From: Candidatus Segetimicrobium genomatis
Lineage (GTDB): Bacteria > Sysuimicrobiota > Sysuimicrobiia > Sysuimicrobiales > Segetimicrobiaceae
Length of the DNA: 54,462 nt
Direction: 5' to 3'
Assembly: GCA_005882275.1 (NCBI GenBank)
Contig: VBAK01000130.1
Coordinates: forward strand, 1 to 54,462
Shown here: positions 51,727 through 54,462 of the stretch, one piece after another
Layout: the number at the start of each line of letters is the position of its first letter
Numbering within the stretch: the stretch's first letter is position 1
Notes under the pieces: generated by a model
The model's database searches: none
What the model was told of the DNA's origin: nothing
The model's input: only the letters and a program-made list of their open reading frames with translations
Program-made: the position numbers and the translations under genes

Positions 51727-51729
51727 GGG

Positions 51730-51930
51730 ATGGGACTGACCAAACGGCGATTCAGCAAAGCGCGCACCGCGAGCCGGCGCGCGCACTTTCGCGTACAACC
51801 GGTGACCCTGGTGGAGTGCCCTCAGTGCCACGCCCGCATGGTGCCGCACCGCGTCTGCCCGACGTGCGGCTATTACGCGGGGAGGCAGGTGATCGAGGTG
51901 AAGGCTCCCGAGGAGAAACCGAACACGTAG
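51730..51930 (+). CDS. rpmF: 50S ribosomal protein L32
   Basis: 66 residues, ATG 51730 with AAAAAAGGAG upstream. KRRFSKARTASRRAHF followed by two CxxC pairs (CPQCH and CPTCGYY) that bind zinc, as in the C+ form of L32. Confidence 0.96.
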   Translation: MGLTKRRFSKARTASRRAHFRVQPVTLVECPQCHARMVPHRVCPTCGYYAGRQVIEVKAPEEKPNT

Positions 51931-51931
51931 G

Positions 51932-53065
51932 GTGCAGCGGGTGACGCGGACGGAGGAGGCGAGGCTGCGGGTCGCGCTCGATGCGATGGGCGGCGATCAC
52001 GCCCCCCGGGAACTGGTCATGGGCGCGGTCGCGGCCGCCCGCGAGCTCGGCGTTGAGGTCGTCCTCGTGGGTCCGACCGCCCGCATTCACGACGAGCTCC
52101 AGGCCGCGGGCGGGGGCTCGCTCCCCATCCGCGTGCTCGATGCTCCCGAAGTCATCGGCATGGCGGAGGCGCCGGCGATGGCCCTCCGGCGGAAGCGCCA
52201 GGCGTCGATCCTCGTGGCCGTGGAGGCGCTGCGGCGCGGCGAGGCCGACGCGGTGGTCAGCGCGGGCAACACCGGAGCGGCGATGGCCGCAGCGCTGCTG
52301 ACCCTGGGGCGGATCGAGGGCATCGACCGGCCGGCGATCGCGGCGGTGCTGCCCACCCTGCGCGGCCGCGCCATCCTGGTGGACGTCGGCGCCAACGTAG
52401 ACTGTCGGCCCAAGCACCTCCTGCAGTTCGCCATCATGGGCAGCGTGTACGCGAGCCGGGGGCTCGGCATCCCCCAGCCGCGCATCGGGATCATGAGCAA
52501 CGGCGTCGAGGAGACGAAGGGCAACGAGCTGGTGATCCAGGCCGCCGAGCTCCTGCGGGGCTCCGGGGTGAACTTCATTGGAAACGTGGAGGGGCGCGAC
52601 TTCTTCGGCGGCGCCGCGGATGTGGTCGTCTGCGATGGGTTCGTGGGGAACCTGCTCCTGAAATTCGGCGAGGGGCTGGCGCTCGGGATCTTTACCCTGC
52701 TCCGCGAGGAGCTCAGCCGCGGCCTGTTCGTCCGGCTGGGCGTGCTGCTGGCGACCCCGCGCCTGCGGGCGCTGGCCCGCCGGATGGACTACACGGAGCA
52801 CGGCGGGGCTCCGCTGCTCGGCGTGAACGGGATCTGCATCATCACCCACGGCAGCTCGAAGGCCAAAGCGATCCGCAATTCCATCGCGCTGGCCGCCGAA
52901 TCGGTCCGCGCCCGGATGGTGGATACCATCCGCGCCGATATCGAACGGCTCTCCCACCCGCGTCCCCTCGTGTCTCCGGGCGGCGCCCCCCCGGTGCGGG
53001 AGGCCGGAGGGACGGCCGGAAAGGCAGAGCTCCCCCTCTCGCAGGGGACTCCCGCCGACGCGTGA
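51932..53065 (+). CDS. plsX: phosphate acyltransferase PlsX
   Basis: 377-residue enzyme producing acyl-phosphate from acyl-ACP for PlsY. Motifs: VALDAMGGDHAPRELVMGAV, AVVSAGNTGAAMAAAL, ILVDVGANVDCRPKHLLQFA, GNVEGRDFF, VVCDGFVGNLLLKF and GGAPLLGVNGICIITHG. The start is GTG 51932 or GTG 51941. The last 40 residues form a Pro/Gly-rich tail beyond the usual end. Overlaps fabH by a GTGA. Confidence 0.95.
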   Translation: MQRVTRTEEARLRVALDAMGGDHAPRELVMGAVAAARELGVEVVLVGPTARIHDELQAAGGGSLPIRVLDAPEVIGMAEAPAMALRRKRQASILVAVEALRRGEADAVVSAGNTGAAMAAALLTLGRIEGIDRPAIAAVLPTLRGRAILVDVGANVDCRPKHLLQFAIMGSVYASRGLGIPQPRIGIMSNGVEETKGNELVIQAAELLRGSGVNFIGNVEGRDFFGGAADVVVCDGFVGNLLLKFGEGLALGIFTLLREELSRGLFVRLGVLLATPRLRALARRMDYTEHGGAPLLGVNGICIITHGSSKAKAIRNSIALAAESVRARMVDTIRADIERLSHPRPLVSPGGAPPVREAGGTAGKAELPLSQGTPADA

Positions 53066-54120
53066 GGCCGCGCCGAACCGCCGTGCTCGTGGACAGCGCG
53101 CCCCGACGGGTGGTGCCGCGCACCATCGGCGTGGGATCCACGATCGCGGGACTCGGGTGCTACCTCCCCGAGCGGGTCCTCACCAACGTCGAACTCGCCA
53201 AGACCGTGGACACGACGGACGAGTGGATCCAGAGGCGCACCGGCGTGCGGGAGCGCCGGATCGCCGCCGCCTCCGAGGCCACGTCCGATCTCGCCTACAA
53301 GGCCGCGCGGGAGTCGCTGCGGGCGGCGGGGGTGGCGGCCACCGATCTCGATTTCATCGTCGTGGGGACCACGACGCCCGACATGGTCTTTCCCAGCGTC
53401 GCCTGTCTTCTCCAGAAGCGGCTGGGCGCCCGACCCGTCGGCTGCCTGGACGTCTCCGCGGCCTGCTCCAGTTTCGTCTACGGCCTCAGCGTCGCGCACG
53501 GGGCCATCGCGTCGGGGCAGGCTGAGACGGTGCTGGTGGTGGGCGCCGAGACGCTCTCCCGCATCACCAACTGGCGGGACCGCACGACCTGCATCCTCTT
53601 TGGGGATTGCGCCGGCGCGGCGGTGCTGCGGCCGGCGCGCCCCGGCCACGGGTTCCTCTCGTTCTGTCTGGGCGGAGACGGGAGCGCCGAGGAGGCGATG
53701 TGCCTGACCGCGGGCGGCAGCCGCCGGCCGGCGTCGTTCGAGACCGTGGAGCGGGGGGAGCATTATATTTCGATGAAGGGGCCCGACGTCTATCAGTACG
53801 CGGTCCGGGCGATTCCGGCGGCGGCCGCGGAGGCGCTGCGGCGGGCCGAACTGGGGCCGGCGGACGTGGATTTCGTCATCCCCCACCAGGCCAACATCCG
53901 CATCATCCAATCCTCGGCGCGCCGGCTCCGCGTCCCCTTGAGCAAGTTCTTCATCAACGTCCAGCGCTACGGCAACACCTCGGCGGCCTCCGTCCCGGTC
54001 GCCCTCTACGAGGCCGTGCAGGCGGGGCGCATCGAGGAGGGCCGGGTCGGCGTTCTCGTGACATTTGGAGCCGGGTATACCTGGGGTGCCTGCGCCATCC
54101 GATGGGGAGGCGCTTGCTGA
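53062..54120 (+). CDS. fabH: 3-oxoacyl-ACP synthase III
   Basis: 352-residue initiating condensing enzyme of type II fatty acid synthesis. Catalytic triad regions: Cys in DVSAACSSFVYGL, His in FVIPHQANIRII, Asn in RYGNTSAASVPVAL. N-terminal DEWIQRRTGVRERRI is typical. About 25 extra residues precede the usual start (IAGLGCYLPERV). Overlaps the fabD start. Confidence 0.95.
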   Translation: MRPRRTAVLVDSAPRRVVPRTIGVGSTIAGLGCYLPERVLTNVELAKTVDTTDEWIQRRTGVRERRIAAASEATSDLAYKAARESLRAAGVAATDLDFIVVGTTTPDMVFPSVACLLQKRLGARPVGCLDVSAACSSFVYGLSVAHGAIASGQAETVLVVGAETLSRITNWRDRTTCILFGDCAGAAVLRPARPGHGFLSFCLGGDGSAEEAMCLTAGGSRRPASFETVERGEHYISMKGPDVYQYAVRAIPAAAAEALRRAELGPADVDFVIPHQANIRIIQSSARRLRVPLSKFFINVQRYGNTSAASVPVALYEAVQAGRIEEGRVGVLVTFGAGYTWGACAIRWGGAC

Positions 54121-54462
54121 GCGCGCCGCCCCTCGCTCCCTTCGCCGCGGTCTTCCCGGGGCAGGGCGCCCAGTATGTCGGCATGGGCCGGGAGGTCGTC
54201 GAGCGATTCCCGCAGGCCCGCGAGGTCTTCGATCGCGCCAGCGCGGCGGCCGGGTTCGACCTGCTGGACCTCTGCGTGCGCGGCCCCGAGGACGCGCTCC
54301 GCGCCACCGCGAACACGCAGCCCGCCATCCTGACCACCAGCCTCGCCTGCCTGGCCACGCTGCCCGCCTCCCCCGAGGTCGCCGCCGGGCTGAGTCTGGG
54401 GGAGTACACCGCCCTGGTCTGCGCCGGCTCCCTCCACCTCGAGGACGCGGTCAGGCTGGTGA
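54102..54462 (+). CDS. fabD: malonyl CoA-ACP transacylase, 3' truncated
   Basis: N-terminal 120 residues of FabD, cut by the window end. AAVFPGQGAQYVGMG, NTQPAILTTSLA, and the nucleophile motif as GLSLGEYTAL (Leu instead of His before the Ser, a known variant). The start is ATG 54102, overlapping fabH, or TTG 54114 close behind GGGGAGG. Confidence 0.93.
   Translation, partial: MGRRLLSAPPLAPFAAVFPGQGAQYVGMGREVVERFPQAREVFDRASAAAGFDLLDLCVRGPEDALRATANTQPAILTTSLACLATLPASPEVAAGLSLGEYTALVCAGSLHLEDAVRLV

Overview
This is a high-GC bacterial window. Most genes are tightly packed on the + strand, GTG and TTG starts are frequent, and many neighbours overlap by GTGA or ATGA. Gene order resembles deep-branching Terrabacteria: scpA-scpB-dac, cmk-plsC-ispH-der-plsY, recG-rsmD-coaD and yceD-rpmF-plsX-fabH-fabD. 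A PEP-CTERM protein, a stressosome module and a rhamnose pathway are also present. An uncultivated thermophile-like lineage (for example Sysuimicrobiota/CSP1-3 or a relative) is a guess; the sequence does not prove it.

Layout. 1-3000: the 3' part of a tRNA m1A58 methyltransferase, a minus-strand PEP-CTERM exported protein of visibly lower GC, and a thiolase. 3000-16200: housekeeping genes, namely lysA, an M50 protease, scpA/scpB, a D-Ala-D-Ala carboxypeptidase, a CitE-like lyase, a GT39 membrane glycosyltransferase, a methyltransferase, cmk, plsC, ispH, der, plsY and panE. 16248-16324: tRNA-Pro(GGG). 16783-18802: stressosome genes rsbS-rsbT-rsbR. 18803-21259 (minus): a GYD protein, a uracil/xanthine permease and a secreted LolA-like protein. 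21478-26039: a methylcrotonyl-CoA carboxylase-type cluster (carboxyltransferase, biotin carboxylase, biotin carrier) plus HMG-CoA lyase, which fits leucine catabolism. 26101-30682: a GT2 glycosyltransferase and dTDP-rhamnose synthesis (rmlA divergent from rmlC-rmlD-rmlB). 30781-32738: two divergent NarL-type response regulators and a small protein. 32828-38083: greA, a TGS-domain GTPase, an SRPBCC protein, an aminotransferase/oxidoreductase pair for an amino sugar, and an AIR-synthase-like protein. 38096-45861: a TPP-riboswitch-controlled thiamine salvage operon. 45980-54462: hslO, rpmB (minus), recG, rsmD, coaD, a coiled-coil protein, yceD, rpmF, plsX, fabH and the start of fabD.

The thiamine operon combines two uptake routes with salvage enzymes. 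A ThiXYZ-type ABC transporter with TenA handles pyrimidine precursors, and the ECF component ThiW handles thiazole. ThiM, ThiD, ThiE and ThiL then assemble TPP. No thiC or thiG is seen here. The riboswitch is followed directly by an intrinsic terminator.

The most interesting signals are these. (1) A reading frame inside the thi operon, overlapping both neighbours, encodes a heavy-metal-associated (HMA) domain whose second metal-binding Cys is replaced by an in-frame TGA (Cys-His-Leu-TGA). This is a selenocysteine candidate. (2) A 33-bp repeat, present as three exact-period tandem copies and as dispersed copies, sits at gene 3' ends and supplies the C-terminal codons of thiD and of the HMA ORF. 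(3) The same hairpin, down to its A/C mismatch, lies at the predicted transcription start of both lysA and rmlC, directly after sigma70-type promoters.
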